Source: Chamaea fasciata
Taxonomy: Eukaryota > Chordata > Aves > Passeriformes > Sylviidae
NCBI GenBank assembly: GCA_029207755.1
Contig: JARCOQ010000083.1
Span: forward strand, 248,001 to 312,000
Length of the DNA stretch: 64,000 nucleotides
Reading direction: 5' to 3'
Shown here: positions 1-15,700 of the stretch, piece by piece
How the letters are laid out: each line of letters opens with the position of its first letter
Position numbering within the stretch: the stretch's first letter is position 1
Notes under the pieces: model-generated
Seen by the model: the letters and a program-made list of their open reading frames with translations, nothing else
Databases searched by the model: none
Told to the model about the DNA's origin: nothing
Made by a program: the position numbers and the translations under genes

Positions 1-3000
1 GCCATGGATCCCACTCTGAATGCACACTACTCGTGATGGACACAAGAGCCATGCAACCCTCTGTGGATGGAGCCTGGTTTGAAGGCACAGCACAGCCACG
101 CATCCAGATGGACACCAGAGCCGTGGATCCCAACTGGACAGTGGTCTGGATGGACACCAGAGCCATGGATCCCACTCTGGATGGACCCTGGTACAGATGG
201 ACAGCATAGCCATGTATGCAAAGTGGACACTGCTCCAGTTGGATAATGATATGGATGGACGCCAAAGCCATGGATCCCACTCTGGATGCACGCTCTTCTC
301 GATGGACACAAGAGTTATGCATACATCTGTGAATGAAGCCTGGAATGAATGTACAGCACAGCCACATATCCAGATGGATACTTGTCAAGATGGACGGCAG
401 AGCCGTGGATCATTCTGTGGATGGACACTGGTATGGATCAATATCAAAGCCTTAGATTCCAGGTTGACTCTGCTCTGGATGGAGAGCAGAGTCCTGGATT
501 GGACTCTGGATGGATACTGCTCCAGATGGACACCAGAGCCATGCATCCGTCTCTGGATGGACAGTGTCCTAGATGGACACCAGAGCCATGGATCCAAACT
601 GGAGCCTGGTCTGGATGGATACAAGGGCCACGGATTCCACTCTTGATGGACACTGGTGGAGATAGCAATCAGAGCCATGGATCCGACACGAGATGGACAC
701 CGGTCCACATGGACACTGGTCCAGATGGTGACCAGAGCCATTCCTCCCACCTTGTATTGATAGTGGTCTTGACAGACCCCGAGGCATGGATCCCACTCTG
801 GATGGCCAGTGGTCTGTATGGGCACCAGACCATGGATCCCCTATGAATGGACACTGGTCTTGATGGACGCCAGAGCCATGGATTCCAGCTGGACACTGGT
901 GTGGATGGACACCAGAGCAATGGATGCCACTGGGGATGGATAATGGTTTGGAAGGACATAAGAGCCACGGATCCCAATCTAGATGGACGCTGCTGTGAAT
1001 AGACACCAGAGCCATGGATCCCACAGTGGATTGACGGTGGTCAGGATGGACCCCAGAGCAATGGATGCCACTGTGGATGGACACAGGTAGAGGTGCACAC
1101 CAGAGTAATGGTGTCCGCTCTGGATGGACCCCGGTCAGGATAGACACCAGAACCCTGGCTTCCACTCTGGATGGACGCTTGCCTGAATAGACAAAAGAGC
1201 TATGGATCCCAGCTTGACACTGGTCTGGATGGACACCAGAGCCATGGATCCCACTCTGAATGCACACTACTCGTGATGGACACAAGAGCCATGCATCCCT
1301 CTGTGGATGGAGCCTGGTTTGAAGGCACAGCACAGCCACGAATCCAGATGGACATCAGAGCCGTGGATCCCAACTGGACAGTGGTCTGGATGGACACCAG
1401 TGCCATGGATCCCACTCTGGATGGACCCTGGTACAGATGGACAGCATAGCCATGGATGCATAATGGACACTGCTCCAGATGGATAATGATCTGGATGGAC
1501 GCCAATGCCATGGATACCACTCGGGAGGCACGCTCTTCTTGATGGACACAGGAGTCATGCATGGGTCTGTAGATGGAGCCTGGTATGAATGGACAGCACA
1601 GCCACGTATCCAGATGGATACTTGTCCTGATGGACAGCAGAGCCGTGGATCTCAAGTGGACAGTGGTCTGGATGGAATCCAAAGCGATGGATCCCACTGT
1701 GGATGGACACTGGTATGGATAGACCTCAGAGCCTGAGATCCGAGCTTTGCTCTGTTCTGGATAGACTCCAGAGCCATGGATCCGGCTTTGGATGGATGCT
1801 GGTCTGGATGGACACCCGAGCCATGGATCCAAATTGGAGCCTGGTCTGGATGGATACACGGGCCATGGATTCCACTCTTGATGGAAACTTGTGGAGAAAG
1901 CAACCAGAGCCATGGAACCGACTCGAGATGGACACTGGTCCTGAAGGACAGTGGTCTAGATGGTGACCAGAGCCATTCCTCCCACCTTGTATTGACTCTT
2001 GCCAGACCCCGAGGCATGGATCCCACTTTGGATGGCCAGTGGTCTGGATGGGCACCAGACCATGGATCCCCTATGAATGGACACTGGTCTAGATGGACGC
2101 CAGAGCCATGGATTCCAGCTGGACACTGGTGTGGATGGACACCAGAGCAATGGATGCCACTGTGGATGGACACAGGTAGAGATGCACACCAGAGTAATGG
2201 TGTTCCCTCTGGATGGACACTGGTCTGGATAGACAGCAGAACCCTGGCTTCCACTCTGGATGGACGCTTGCCTGAATAGACAAAAGAGCTATGGATCCCA
2301 GCTTGACACTGGTCTGGATGGACACCAGAGCCATGGATCCCACTCTGAATGCACACTACTCGTGATGGACACAAGAGCCATGCAACCCTCTGTGGATGGA
2401 GCCTGGTTTGAAGGCACAGCACAGCCACGCATCCAGATGGACACCAGAGCCGTGGATCCCAACTGGACAGTGGTCTGGATGGACACCAGAGCCATGGATC
2501 CCACTCTGGATGGACCCTGGTACAGATGGACAGCATAGCCATGTATGCAAAGTGGACACTGCTCCAGTTGGATAATGATATGGATGGACGCCAAAGCCAT
2601 GGATCCCACTCTGGATGCACGCTCTTCTCGATGGACACAAGAGTTATGCATACGTCTGTGAATGAAGCCTGGAATGAATGTACAGCACAGCCACATATCC
2701 AGATGGATACTTGTCAAGATGGACGGCAGAGCCGTGGATCATTCTGTGGATGGACACTGGTATGGATCAATATCAAAGCCTTAGATTCCAGGTTGACTCT
2801 GCTCTGGATGGAGAGCAGAGTCCTGGATTGGACTCTGGATGGATACTGCTCCAGATGGACACCAGAGCCATGCATCCGTCTCTGGATGGACAGTGTCCTA
2901 GATGGACACCAGAGCCATGGATCCAAACTGGAGCCTGGTCTGGATGGATACAAGGGCCACGGATTCCACTCTTGATGGACACTGGTGGAGATAGCAATCA

Positions 3001-3080
3001 GAGCCATGGATCCGACACGAGATGGACACTGGTCCACATGGACACTGGTCCAGATGGTGACCAGAGCCATTCCTCCCACC
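1..3080 (+). repeat. 2,329-bp long-range direct repeat in the satellite
   Basis: Bases 1 to about 750 recur at 2,330 to about 3,080 with offset 2,329 bp. The copies are nearly identical: for example the rare variant ATGCAACCCTC at 50-60 recurs at 2,379-2,389. Only a few substitutions are seen, such as ACATCTG against ACGTCTG near 313 and 2,652. Divergence rises after about 3,085. This marks a higher-order repeat of about 2.3 kb at the left edge of the window. Confidence 0.85.
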
Positions 3081-5112
3081 TTGAATAGATAGGGGTCTTG
3101 ACAGAGCCCGAGGCATGGATCCCACTCTGGATGGCCAGTGGTCTGGATAGGCACCAGACCTCGGATCCCCTATGAATGGACACTGGTCTTGATGGACGCC
3201 AGAGCCATGGATTCCAGCTGGACACTGGTGTGGATGGACACCAGAGCAATGGATGCCACTGGGGATGGATACTGGTTTGGATGGACATAAGAGCCACGGA
3301 TCCCAATCTAGATGGACGCTGCTGTGAATAGACACCAGAGCCATGGATCCCACAGTGGATTGACAGTGGTCAGGATGGACACCAGAGCAATGGATGCCAC
3401 TGTGGATGGACACAGGTAGAGGTGCACACCAGAGTAATGGTGTCCGCTCTGGATGGACACTGGTCAGGATAGACAGCAGAACCCTGGCTTCCACTCTGGA
3501 TGGACGATTGCCTAAATAGACAAAAGAGCTATGGATCCCAGCTTGACAGTGGTCTGGATGGACACCAGAGCCATGGATCCCACAGTGGATTGACAGTGGT
3601 CAGGATGGACACCAGAGCAATGGATGCCACTGTGGATGGACACAGGTAGAGATGCACACCAGAGTAATTGTGTCCGCTCTGGATGGACCCTGGTCAGGAT
3701 AGACAGCAGAACCCTGGCTTCCACTCTGGATGGACGCTTGCCTGAATAGACAAAAGAGCTATGGATCCCAGCTTGACACTGGTCTGGATGGACACCAGAG
3801 CCATGGATCCCACTCTGAATGCACACTACTCGTGATGGACACAAGAGCCATGCATCCCTCTGTGGATGGAGCCTGGTTTGAATGGACAGCACAGCCACGC
3901 ATCCAGATGGACACCAGAGCCGTGGATCCCAACTGGACAGTGGTCTCGATGGACAACAGAGCCATGGATCCAAATTGGAGCCTGGTCTGGATGGATACAA
4001 GGGCCATGGATTCCACTGTGGATGGATACTGCTCCAGATAGCAACCAGAGGCATTGATCCGAATCCAGATGGAGACTGGTCCAGATGGACACTGCTCCAG
4101 ATGGTCACTAGAGCCATTCCTCTCACCTTGTATTGATAGTGGTCTTGCCGAACACCGAGGCATGGATCCCACTCTGGATGGCCAGTGGTCTGTATGGGCA
4201 CCAGACCATGGCTCCCCTATGAATGGACACTGGTCTAGATGGACGCCAGAGCCATGGATTCCAGCTGGACACTGGTGTGGATGGACACCAGAGCAATGGA
4301 TGCCACTGGGGATGGATACTGGTTTGGATGGACATAAGAGCCACGGATCCCAATCTAGATGGACGCTGCTGTGAAAAGACACCAGAGCCATGGATCCCAC
4401 AGTGGATTGACAGTGGTCAGGATGGACACCAGAGCAATGGATGCCACTGTGGATGGACACAGGTAGAGATGCACACCAGAGTAATGGTGTCCGCTCTGGA
4501 TGGACCCTGGTAAGGATAGACAGCAGAACCCTGGCTTCCACTCTGGATGGACGCTTGCCTGAATAGACAAAAGAGCTATGGATCCCAGCTTGACACTGGT
4601 CTGGATGGACACCAGAGCCATGGATCCAAATTGGAGCCTGGTCTGGATGGATACAAGGGCCATGGATTCCACTCTTGATGTACACTTGTGGAGATAGCAA
4701 CCAGAGGCATGGATTCGACTCGACATGGACACTGGTCCTGAGGGACAGTGGTCTAGATGGTGACCAGAGCCATTCCTCCCACCTTGTATTGACTCTTGCC
4801 AGAACCCGAGGCATGGATCCCACTCTGGATGGCCAGTGGTCTGGATGGGCACCAGACCATGGATCCCCTATGAATGGACACTGGTCTAGATGGACGCCAG
4901 AGCCATGGATTCCAGCTGGACACTGGTGTGGATGGACACCAGAGCAATGGATGCTACAGTGGATGAATACTGGTTTGGATGGACATAAGCGCCACGGATC
5001 CCAATCTAGATGGACGCTGATGTGAATAGACACCAGAACCATGGATCCCACTGTGGATGGACACTGGTATGGATAGACATCAGAGCCTTGGATCCCAGCT
5101 TGACTGTGTTCT

Positions 5113-5262
5113 GGATGGAAAGCAGAGTCTTGGATTGGACTCTGGATGGATACTGCTCCAGATGGACAGCAGAGTCTTGGATTGGACTCTGGATGGATAC
5201 TGCTCCAGATGGACAGCAGAGTCTTGGATTGGACTCTGGATGGATACTGCACCAGATGGACA
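5113..5262 (+). repeat. local triplication of one 47-bp unit variant
   Basis: Three consecutive, almost identical 47-bp units containing GTCTTGGATTGGACTCTGG lie here, whereas neighbouring units usually differ. The same variant stands in triple at about 9,139-9,290, 19,076-19,225 and 28,375-28,525, and in double at about 5,885-5,975 and 11,290-11,385. This looks like very local, recent slippage or unequal exchange that was then carried along with the larger blocks. Confidence 0.75.
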
Positions 5263-8200
5263 CCAGACCCATGGATCCCACTGTTGGTGGACACTGGTCT
5301 GGATGGACTCCAGAGCCATAGACCGTCCTTCGATGGACACAGTTCTGGATGGACACCAGAGCCATAGATCCAAATTGGAGCCTGGTCTGGATGGATACAA
5401 GGGCCATGGATTCCACTGTGGATGGATACTGCTCCAGTTACCAACCAGAGTCATGGATCCGAATCCAGATGGAGACTGGTCCAGATGGAAACTGCTCCAG
5501 ATGGTCACTAGAGCCATTCCTCTCACCTTGTATTGATAGTGGTCTTGCCGGACACCGAGGCGTGGATCCCACTCTGGATGGACCCTGGTACAGATGGACA
5601 GAATAGCCATGTATGCAAAGTGGACACTGCTCCAGTTGGATAATGATATGGATGGTCGCCAAAGCCATGGATCCCACTCTGGATGCACGCTCTTCTCGAT
5701 GGACACAAGAGTTGTGCATACGTCTGTAGATGAAGCCTGGTATGAATGTACAGCACAGCCACATATCCAGATGGATACTTGTCAAGATGGACAGCAGACC
5801 CGTGGATCCTACTGTGGATGGACACTGGTATGGATAGACATCAGAGCCTTGGATCCCAGCTTGACTGGGTTCTGGAAGGAGAGCAGAGTCTTGGATTGGA
5901 CTCTAGATGGATACTGCTCCAGATGGACAGCAGAGTCTTGGATTGGACTCTGGATGGATACTGCTCCAGATGGACACCAGAGCCATGGATCCAAATTGGA
6001 GCCTGGTCTGGATGGATACAAGGGCCACGGATTCCACTCTTGATGGACACTGGTGGAGATAGCAATCAGAGCCATGGATCCGACACGAGATGGATACTGG
6101 TCCACATGGACACTGGTCCAGATGGTGACCAGAGCCATTCCTCCCACTTTGTATTGATAGTGGTCTTGCCAGACCCCAAGGCATGGATCCCACTCTGGAT
6201 GGCCAGGGGTCTGGATGGGCCCCAGACCATGGATCCCCTATGAATGGACACTGGTCTAGATGGACGCCAGAGCCATGGATTCCAGCTGGACACTGGTGTG
6301 GATGGACACCAGAGCCATGGATGCCACTGTGGATGGACACTGGTTTGGATGGACATAAGAGCCCCTTATCCCAATCTAGATGGACGCTGCTGTGAATAGA
6401 CCCCAGAGCCATGGATTCCAGAGTGGATTGACAGTGGTCAGGATGGACACCAGAGCAATGGATGCCACTGTGGATGGACACAGGTAGAGATGCACACCAG
6501 AGTAATGGTGTCCGCTCTGGATGGACGCTGGTCTGGATAGACAGCAGAACCCTGGCTTCCACTCTGGATGGACGCTTGCCTGAATAGACAAAAGAGCTAT
6601 GGATCCCAGCTTGACAGTGGTCTGGATGGACACCAGAGCCATGGATCCCACTCTGAATGCACACCACTCGTGATGGACACAAGAGCCATGCATCCCTCTG
6701 TGGATGGAGCCTGGTTTGAATGGACAGCACAGCCACGCATCCAGACGGACACCAGAGCCCTGGATCCCAACTGCACAGTGGTCTCGATGGACACCAGTGC
6801 CATGAATCCCACTGTGGATGGACACTGGTATGGATAGACATTAGAGCCTTGAATCCCAGCTTGACTGAGTTCTGGATGGAGAGCAGAGTCTCAGATTGGA
6901 CTCTGGATGGATACTGCTCACAAATGGACAGCAGAGTCTTGGATTGGACTCTGGATGGATACTGCTCCAGATGGACACCAGACCCATGGATCCCACTGTT
7001 GGTGGATACTGGTCTGGATGGACTCCAGAGCCATGGATCCGTCTCTGGATGGACACAGTTCTAGATGGACACCAGAGTCATAGATCCAAATTGGAGCCTG
7101 TTCTGGATGGATGCAAGGGCCATGGATTCCACTCTGGATGGATACTGCTCCAGTTAGCAACCAGAGTCATGGATCCGAATCCAGATGGAGACTGGTCCAG
7201 ATGGACACTGGTCCAGATGGTGACCAGAGCCATTCCTCTCACCTTGTATTGATAGTGGTCTTGCCAGACCCCGAGGCATGGATCCCACTCTGGATGGCCA
7301 GTGGTCTGGATGGGCCCCAGACCATGGCTTCCCTATGAATGGACACTGGTCTAGAGGGACGCCAGAGCCATGGATTCCAGCTGGACACTGGTGTGCATGG
7401 ATACCAGAGCCATGGATGCCACTGTGGATGGACACTGGTATGGATAGACATCAGAGCCTTGGAACCCAGCTTGACTGTGTTCTGGATGGAGAGCAGAGTC
7501 TTGGATTGGACTCTAGATGGATACTGCTACAGATGGACACCAGAGCCATGGATTCCACTTTGCATGGTTCCCAGTCTGGATAGACTCCAGAGCCATGGAT
7601 CCATCTCTGGATGGATGTTGGTCTGGATGGACACCCGAGCCATGGATCCAAATTGGAGCCCGGTCTGGATGGATACAAGAGCCAAGGATTCCACACTTGA
7701 TGGACACTTGTGGAGATAGCAACCAGAGGCATGGATTCGACTCGACATGGACACTGGTCCTGAAGGACAGTGGTCTAGATGGTGACCAGAGCCATTCCTC
7801 CCACCTTGTATTGACTCTTGCCAGACCCCGAGGCATGGATCCCACTCTGGATGGCCAGTGGTCTGGATGGGCACCAGACCATGGATCCCCTATGAATGGA
7901 CACTGGTCTAGATGGACGCCAGAGCCATGGATTCCAGCTGGACACTGGTGTGGATGGACACCAGAGCCATGGATGCCACTGTGGATGGACACTGGTTTGA
8001 ATGGACATAAGAGCCACGGATCCCAATCTGGATGGACGCTGCTGTGAATAGACCCCAGAGCCATGGATCCCACAGTGGATTGACAGTGGTCAGGATGGAC
8101 ACCAGAGCAATGGATGCCACTGTGGATGGACACAGGTAGAGATGCACACCAGAGTAATGGTGTCCGCTCTGGGTGGATGCTGGTCTGGATAGACAGCAGA

Positions 8201-11200
8201 ACCCTGGCTTCCACTCTGGATGGACGCTTGCCTGAATAGACAAAAGAGCTATGGATCCCAGCTTGACAGTGGTCTGGATAGACACCAGAGCCATGGATCC
8301 CACTCTGAATGCACACCACTCGTGATGGACACAAGAGCCATGCATCCCTCTGTGGATGGAGCCTGGTTTGAATGGACAGCACAGCCACGCATCCAGACGG
8401 ACACCAGAGCCGTGGATCCCAACTGGACAGTGGTCTCGATGGACACCAGTGCCATGAATCCCACTGTGGATGGACACTGGTATGGATAGACATCAGAGCC
8501 TTGGATCCCAGCTTGACTGAGTTCTGGATGGAGAGCAGAGTCTCAGATTGGACTCTGGATGGATACTGCTCACAAATGGACAGCAGAGTCTTGGATTGGA
8601 CTCTGGATGGATACTGCTCTAGATGGACACCAGACCCATGGATCCCACTGTTGGTGGATACTGGTCTGGATGGACTCCAGAGCCATGGATCCGTCCCTGG
8701 ATGGACACAGTTCTGGATGGACACCAGAGCCAGAGATCCAAATTGGAGCCTGTTCTGGATGGATGCAAGGGCCATGGATTCCACTCTGGATGGATACTGC
8801 TCCAGTTAGCAACCAGAGTCATGGATCCGAATCCAGATGGAGACTGGTCCAGATGGACACTGGTCCAGATGGTGACCAGAGCCATTCCTCCCACCTTGTA
8901 TTGATAGTGGTCTTGCCAGACCCCGAGGCATGGATCCCACTCTGGATGGCCAGTGGTCTGGATGGGCCCCAGACCATAGATCCCCTATGAATGGACACTG
9001 GTCTAGATGGACGCCAGAGCCATGGATTCCAGATGGACACTGGTGTGGATGGACACCAGGGCCATGGATGCCACTGTGGATGGACACTGGTATGGATAGA
9101 CATCAGAGCCTTGGATCCCAGCTTGACTGTGTTCTGGATGGAGAGCAGAGTCTTGGATTGGACTCTGGATGGATACTGCTCCAGATGGACAGCAGAGTCT
9201 TGGATTGGACTCTGGATGGATACTGCTCCAGATGGACAGCAGAGTCTTGGATTGGACTCTGGATGGATACTGCTCCAGATGGACACAAGACCCATGGATC
9301 CCACTGTTGGTGGACACTGGTCTGGATGGACTCCAGAGCCATGGATCCGTCTCTGGATGGACACTGTCCTAGATGGACACCAGAGCCATAGATCCAAATT
9401 GGAGCCTGTTCTGGATGGATGCAAGGGCCATGGATTCCACTCTGGATGGATACTGCTCCAGATAGCAACCAGAGGCATGGATCCGAATCCAGATGGAGAC
9501 TGGTCCAGATGGACACTGCTCCAGATGGTCACTAGAGCCATTCCTCTCACCTTGTATTGATAGTGGTCTTGCCGGACACCGAGGCGTGGATCCCACTCTG
9601 GATGGCCAGTGGTCTGTATGGGCACCAGACCATGGCTCCCCTATCAATGGACACTGGTCTAGATGGACGCCAGAGCCATGGATTCCAGCGGGACACTGGT
9701 GTGGATGGACACCAGAGCCATGGATGCCACTGTGGATGGACACTGGTTTGGATGGACATAAGAGCCACGGATCCCAATCTAGATGGTCGGTGCTGTGAAT
9801 AGACACCAGAGCCATGGATCCCACAGTGGATTGACAGTGGTCAGGATGGACACCAGAGCAATGGATGCCACTGTGGATGGACACAGGTAGAGATGCACAC
9901 CAGAGTAATGGTGTCCGCTCTGGATGGACACTGGTAAGGATTGACAGCAAAACCCTGGCTTCCACTCTGGATGGACGCTTGCCTGAATAGACAAAAGAGC
10001 TATGGATCCCAGCATGACACTGGTCTGGATGGACACCAGAGCCATGGATCCAACTCTGAATGCACACTACTCGTGATGGACAAAAGAGCCATGCATCCCT
10101 CTGTGGATGGAGCCTGGTTTGAATGGACAGCACAGCCACGCATCCACATGGACACCAGAGCCGTGGATCCCAACTGGACAGGGGTCTGGATGGACACCAG
10201 CGCCATGGATCCCACTCTGAATGCACACTACTCGTGATGGACACAAGAGCCATGCATCCCTCTGTGGATGGAGCCTGGTTTGAATGGACAGCACAGCCAC
10301 GCATCCAGACGGACACCAGAGCCGTGGATCCCAACTGGACAGTGGTCTGGATGGACACCAGCGCCATGGATCCCACTGTGGATGGACCCTGGTACAGATG
10401 GACAGCATAGCCATGGATGCAAAGTGGACATTGCTCCAGATGGATAATGATCGGGATGGACGCCAATGCCATGGATCCCACTCTGGATGCACACTACTCG
10501 TGATGGACACAAGAGCCATGCATCCCTCTGTGGATGGAGCCTGGTTTGAATGGACAGCACAGCCACGTATCCAGATGGATACTTGTCCTGATGGACAGCA
10601 GAGCCGTGGCTCTCAAGTGGACACTGGTCTGGATGGAATCCAAAGCGATGGATCCCACTGTGGATGGACACTGGTATGGATAGACTTCAGAGCCTTGGAT
10701 CCCAGCTTTACTCTGTTCTGGATAGACTCCAGAGCCACGCATCCATCTCTGGATGGATGCTGGTCTGGATGGACACCAGAGCCATGGATCCAAATTGGAG
10801 CCCGGTCTGGATGGATACAAGGGCCATGGATTCCACTCTTGATGGACACTTGTGGAGATAGCAACCAGAGGCATGGATTCGACTCGACATGGACACTGGT
10901 CCTGAAGGACAGTGGTCTAGATGGTGACCAGAGCCATTCCTCCCACCTTGTATTGACTCTTGCCAGACCCCGAGGCATGGATCCCACTCTGGAGGGCCAG
11001 TGGTCTGGATGGGCACCAGACCATGGATCCCCTATCAATGGACACTGGTCTAGATGGACGCCAGAGCCATGGATTCCAGCTGGACACTGGTGTGGATGGA
11101 CACCAGAGCAATGGATGCCACTGTGGATGGATACTGGTTTGGATGGACATAAGAGCCACGGATCCCAATCTAGATGGACGCTGCTGTGAAGAGACACCAG

Positions 11201-12721
11201 TGCCATGGATCCCACTGTGGATGGACACTGATATGGATAGACATCTGATCCCTGGATCCCAGCTTGACTGTGTTCTGGATGGAGAGCAGAGTCTTGGATT
11301 GGACTCTGGATGGATACTGCTCCAGATGGACAGCAGAGTCTTGGATTGGACTCTGGATGGATACTGCTCCAGATGGACACCAGACCCATGGATCCCACTG
11401 TTGGTGGATACTGGTCTGGATGGACTCCAGAGCCATGGATCCGTTTCTGGATGGACACTGTTCTGGATGGACACCAGAGCCATGGATCCAAATTGGAGCC
11501 TGGTCTGGATGGATAAAAGGGCCACGGATTCCACTCTTGATGGACACTAGTGGAGATAGCAATCAGAGCCATGGATCCGACACGAGATGGACACTGGTTC
11601 ACATGGACACTGGTCCAGATGGTGACCACAGCCATTCCTCCCACCTTGTATTGATAGTGGTCTTGCCAGACCCCGAGGCATGGATCCCACTCTAGATGGC
11701 CAGTGGTCTGGATGGGCACCAGACCATGGATCCCCTATGAATGGACACTGGTCTAGATGGACGCCAGAGCCATGGATTCCAGCTGGACACTGGTGTGGAT
11801 GGACACCAGAGCCATGGATGCCACTGTGGATGGACACTGGTTTGGATGGACATAAGAGCCACTTATCCCAATCTGGATGGACGCTGCTGTGAATAGACAC
11901 CAGAGCCATGGATCCCACAGTGGATTGACAGTGGTCAGGATGGACACCAGAGCAATGGATGCCACTGTGGATGGACACAGGTAGAGATGCACACCAGAGT
12001 AATGGTGTCCGCTCTGGGTGGACGCTGGTCTAGATAGACAGCAGAACCCTGGCTTCCACTCTGGATGGACGCTTGCCTGAATAGACAAAAGAGCTATGGA
12101 TCCCAGCTTGACACTGGTCTGGATGGACACCAGAGCCATGGATCCCACTCTGAATGCACACTACTCGTGATGGACACAAGAGCCATGCATCCCTCTGTGG
12201 ATGGAGCCTGGTTTGAATGGACAGCACAGCCACGCATCCAGACGGACACCAGAGCCGTGGATCCCAACTGGACAGTGGTCTCGATGGACACCAGTGCCAT
12301 GAATCCCACTGTGGATGGACACTGGTATGGATAGACATCAGAGCCTTGGATCCCAGCTTGACTGACTTCTGGATGGAGAGCAGAGTCTCAGATTGGACTC
12401 TGGATGGATACTGCACACAAATGGACAGCAGAGTCTTGGATTGGACTCTGGATGGATACTGCTCTAGATGGACACCAGACCCATGGATCCCACTGTTGGT
12501 GGATACTGGTCTGGATGGACTCCAGAGCCATGGATCCGTCCCTGGATGGACACAGTTCTGGATGGACACCAGAGCCATAGATCCAAATTGGAGCCTGTTC
12601 TGGATGGATGCAAGGGCCATGGATTCCACTCTGGATGGATACTGCTCCAGTTAGCAACCAGAGTCATGGATCCGAATCCAGATGGAGACTGGTCCAGATG
12701 GAGACTGGTCCAGATGGTGAC

Positions 12722-15700
12722 CAGAGCCATTCCTCCCACCTTGTATTGATAGTGGTCTTGCCAGACCCCGAGGCATGGATCCCACTCTGGATGGCCAGTG
12801 GTCTGGATGGGCCCCAGACCATAGATCCCCTATGAATGGACACTGGTCTAGAGGGACGCCAGAGCCATGGATTCCAGGTGGACACTGGTGTGCATGGATA
12901 CCAGAGCCATGGATGCCACTGTGGATGGACACTGGTATGGATAGACATCAGAGCCTTGGAACCCAGCTTGACTGTGTTCTGGATGGAGAGCAGAGTCTTG
13001 GATTGGACTCTAGATGGATACTGCTCCAGATGGACACCAGAGCCATGGATTCCACTTTGCATGGTTCCCAGTCTGGATAGACTCCAGAGCCATGGATCCA
13101 TCTCTGGATGGATGCTGGTCTGGATGGACACCCGAGCCATGGATCCAAATTGGAGCCCGGTCTGGATGGATACAAGGGCCATGGATTCCACTCTTGATGG
13201 ACACTTGTGGAGATAGCAACCAGAGGCATGGATTCGACTCGACATGGACACTGGTCCTGAAGGACAGTGGTCTAGATGGTGACCAGAGCCATTCCTCCCA
13301 CCTTGTATTGACTCTGGCCAGACCCCGAGGCATGGATCCCACTCTGGATGGCCAGTGGTCTGGATGGGCACCAGACCATGGATCCCCTATCAATGGACAC
13401 TGGTCTAGATGGACGCCAGAGCCATGGATTCCAGCTGGACACTGGTGTGGATGGACACCAGAGCCATGGATGCCACTGTGAATGGACACTGGTTTGAATG
13501 GACATAAGAGCCACGGATCCCAATCTGGATGGACGCTGCTGTGAATAGACCCCAGAGCCATGGATCCCACAGTGGATTGACAGTGGTCAGGATGGACACC
13601 AGAGCAATGGATGCCACTGTGGATGGACACAGGTAGAGATGCACACCAGAGTAATGGTGTCCGCTCTGGGTGGACGCTGGTCTGGATAGACAGCAGAACC
13701 CTGGCTTCCACTCTGGATGGACGCTTGCCTGAATAGACAAAAGAGCTATGGATCCCAGCTTGACAGTGGTCTGGATGGACACCAGAGCCATGGATCCCAC
13801 TCTGAATGCACACTACTCGTGATGGACACAAGAGCCATGCATCCCTCTGTGGATGGAGCCTGGTTTGAAGGCACAGCACAGCCACGCATCCAGATGGACA
13901 CCAGAGCCGTGCATCCCAACTGGACAGTGGTCTTGATGGACACCAGTGCCATGGATCCCACTGTGGATGGACACTGGTATGGACAGACATCAAAGCCTTG
14001 GATCACCGCTTGACTGTGTTCTGGATGGAGAGCAGAGTCTTGGATTGGACTCTAGATGGATACTGCTCCAGATGGACACCAGAGCCATGGATCCCACTGT
14101 AGATGGATCCCCGTCTGGATAGACTCCAGAGTCATGGATCCGTCTCTTGAAGGATGCTGGTCTGGATGGACACCCGAGCCATGGATCTAAATTGGAGCCT
14201 AGTCTGGATGGATACAAGGGCCATGGATTCCACTCTTGATGGACACTTGTGGAGATAGCAACCAGAGGCATGGATTCGACTCGACATGGACACTGGTCCT
14301 GAAGGACAGTGGTCTAGATGGTGACCAGAGCCATTCCTCCCACCTTGTATTGACTCTTGCCAGACCCCGAGGCATGGATCCCACTCTGGATGGCCAGTGG
14401 TCTGGATGGGCACCAGACCATGGATCCCCTATCAGTGGTCACTGGCCTAGATGGATGCCAGAGCCATGGATTCCAGCTGGACACTGGTGTGGATGGACAC
14501 CAGAGCAATGGATGCCACTGTGGATGGATACTGGTTTGGATGGACATAAGAGCCACAGATCCAAATCTAGATGGACGCTGCTGTGAATAGACACCAGTGC
14601 CATGGATCCCACAGTGGATGGACACTGGTATGGATAGACATCAAAGCCTTGGATCCCAGCTTGACTGTGTTCTGGATGGAGAGCAGAGTCTTGGATTGGA
14701 CTCTGGATGGATACTGCTCCAGATGGACAGCAGAGTCTTGGATTGGACTCTGGATGGATGCTGCTCCAGATGGACACCAGACCCATGGATCCCACTGTTG
14801 GTGGATACTGGTCTGGATGGACTCCAGAGCCATGGATCCGTTTCTGGATGGACACTGTTCTGGATGGACACCAGAGCCATAGATCCAAATTGGAGCCTGT
14901 TCTGGATGGATACAAGGGCCGTGGATTCCACTCTGGATGGATACTGCTCCAGTTAGCAACCAGAGTCATGGATCCGAATCCAGATGGAGACTGGTCCAGA
15001 TGGACACTGGTCCAGATGGTGACCAGAGCCATTCCTCCCACCTTGTATTGACTCTTGCCAGACCCCGAGGCATGGATCCCACTCTGGAGGGCCAGTGGTC
15101 TGGATGGGCACCAGACCATGGCTCCCCTATCAATGGACACTGGTCTAGATGGACGCCAGAGCCATGGATTCCAGCTGGACACTGGTGTGGATGGACACCA
15201 GAGCCATGGATGCCACTGTGGATGGACACTGGTTTGGATGGACATAAGAGCAACTTATCCCAATCTAGATGGACGCTGCTGTGAATAGACCCCAGAGCCA
15301 TGGATTCCAGAGTGGATTGACAGTGGTCAGGATGGACACCAGAGCAATGGATGCCACTGTGGATGGACACAGGTAGAGATGCACACCAGAGTAATGGTGT
15401 CCGCTCTGGATGGACACTGGTCTGGATAGACAGCAGAACCCTGGCTTCCACTCTGGATGGACGCTTGCCTGAATAGACAAAAGAGCTATGGATCCCAGCT
15501 TGACACTGGTCTGGATGGACACCAGAGCCATGGATCCCACTCTGAATGCACACCACTCGTGATGGACACAAGAGCCATGCATCCCTCTGTGGATGGAGCC
15601 TGGTTTGAATGGACAGCACAGCCACGCATCCAGACGGACACCAGAGCCGTGGATCCCAACTGCACAGTGGTCTGGATGGACACCAGTGCCATGAATCCCA

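Noticed and set aside
3759..5444. 561-codon open frame on the minus strand, and the many other open frames of 60-470 codons between 1 and 43,337
   Set aside because: They follow from a 47-bp unit without stop triplets on either strand. They occur in all frames on both strands, start and stop at chance substitutions, and show no promoter, splice pattern or domain.
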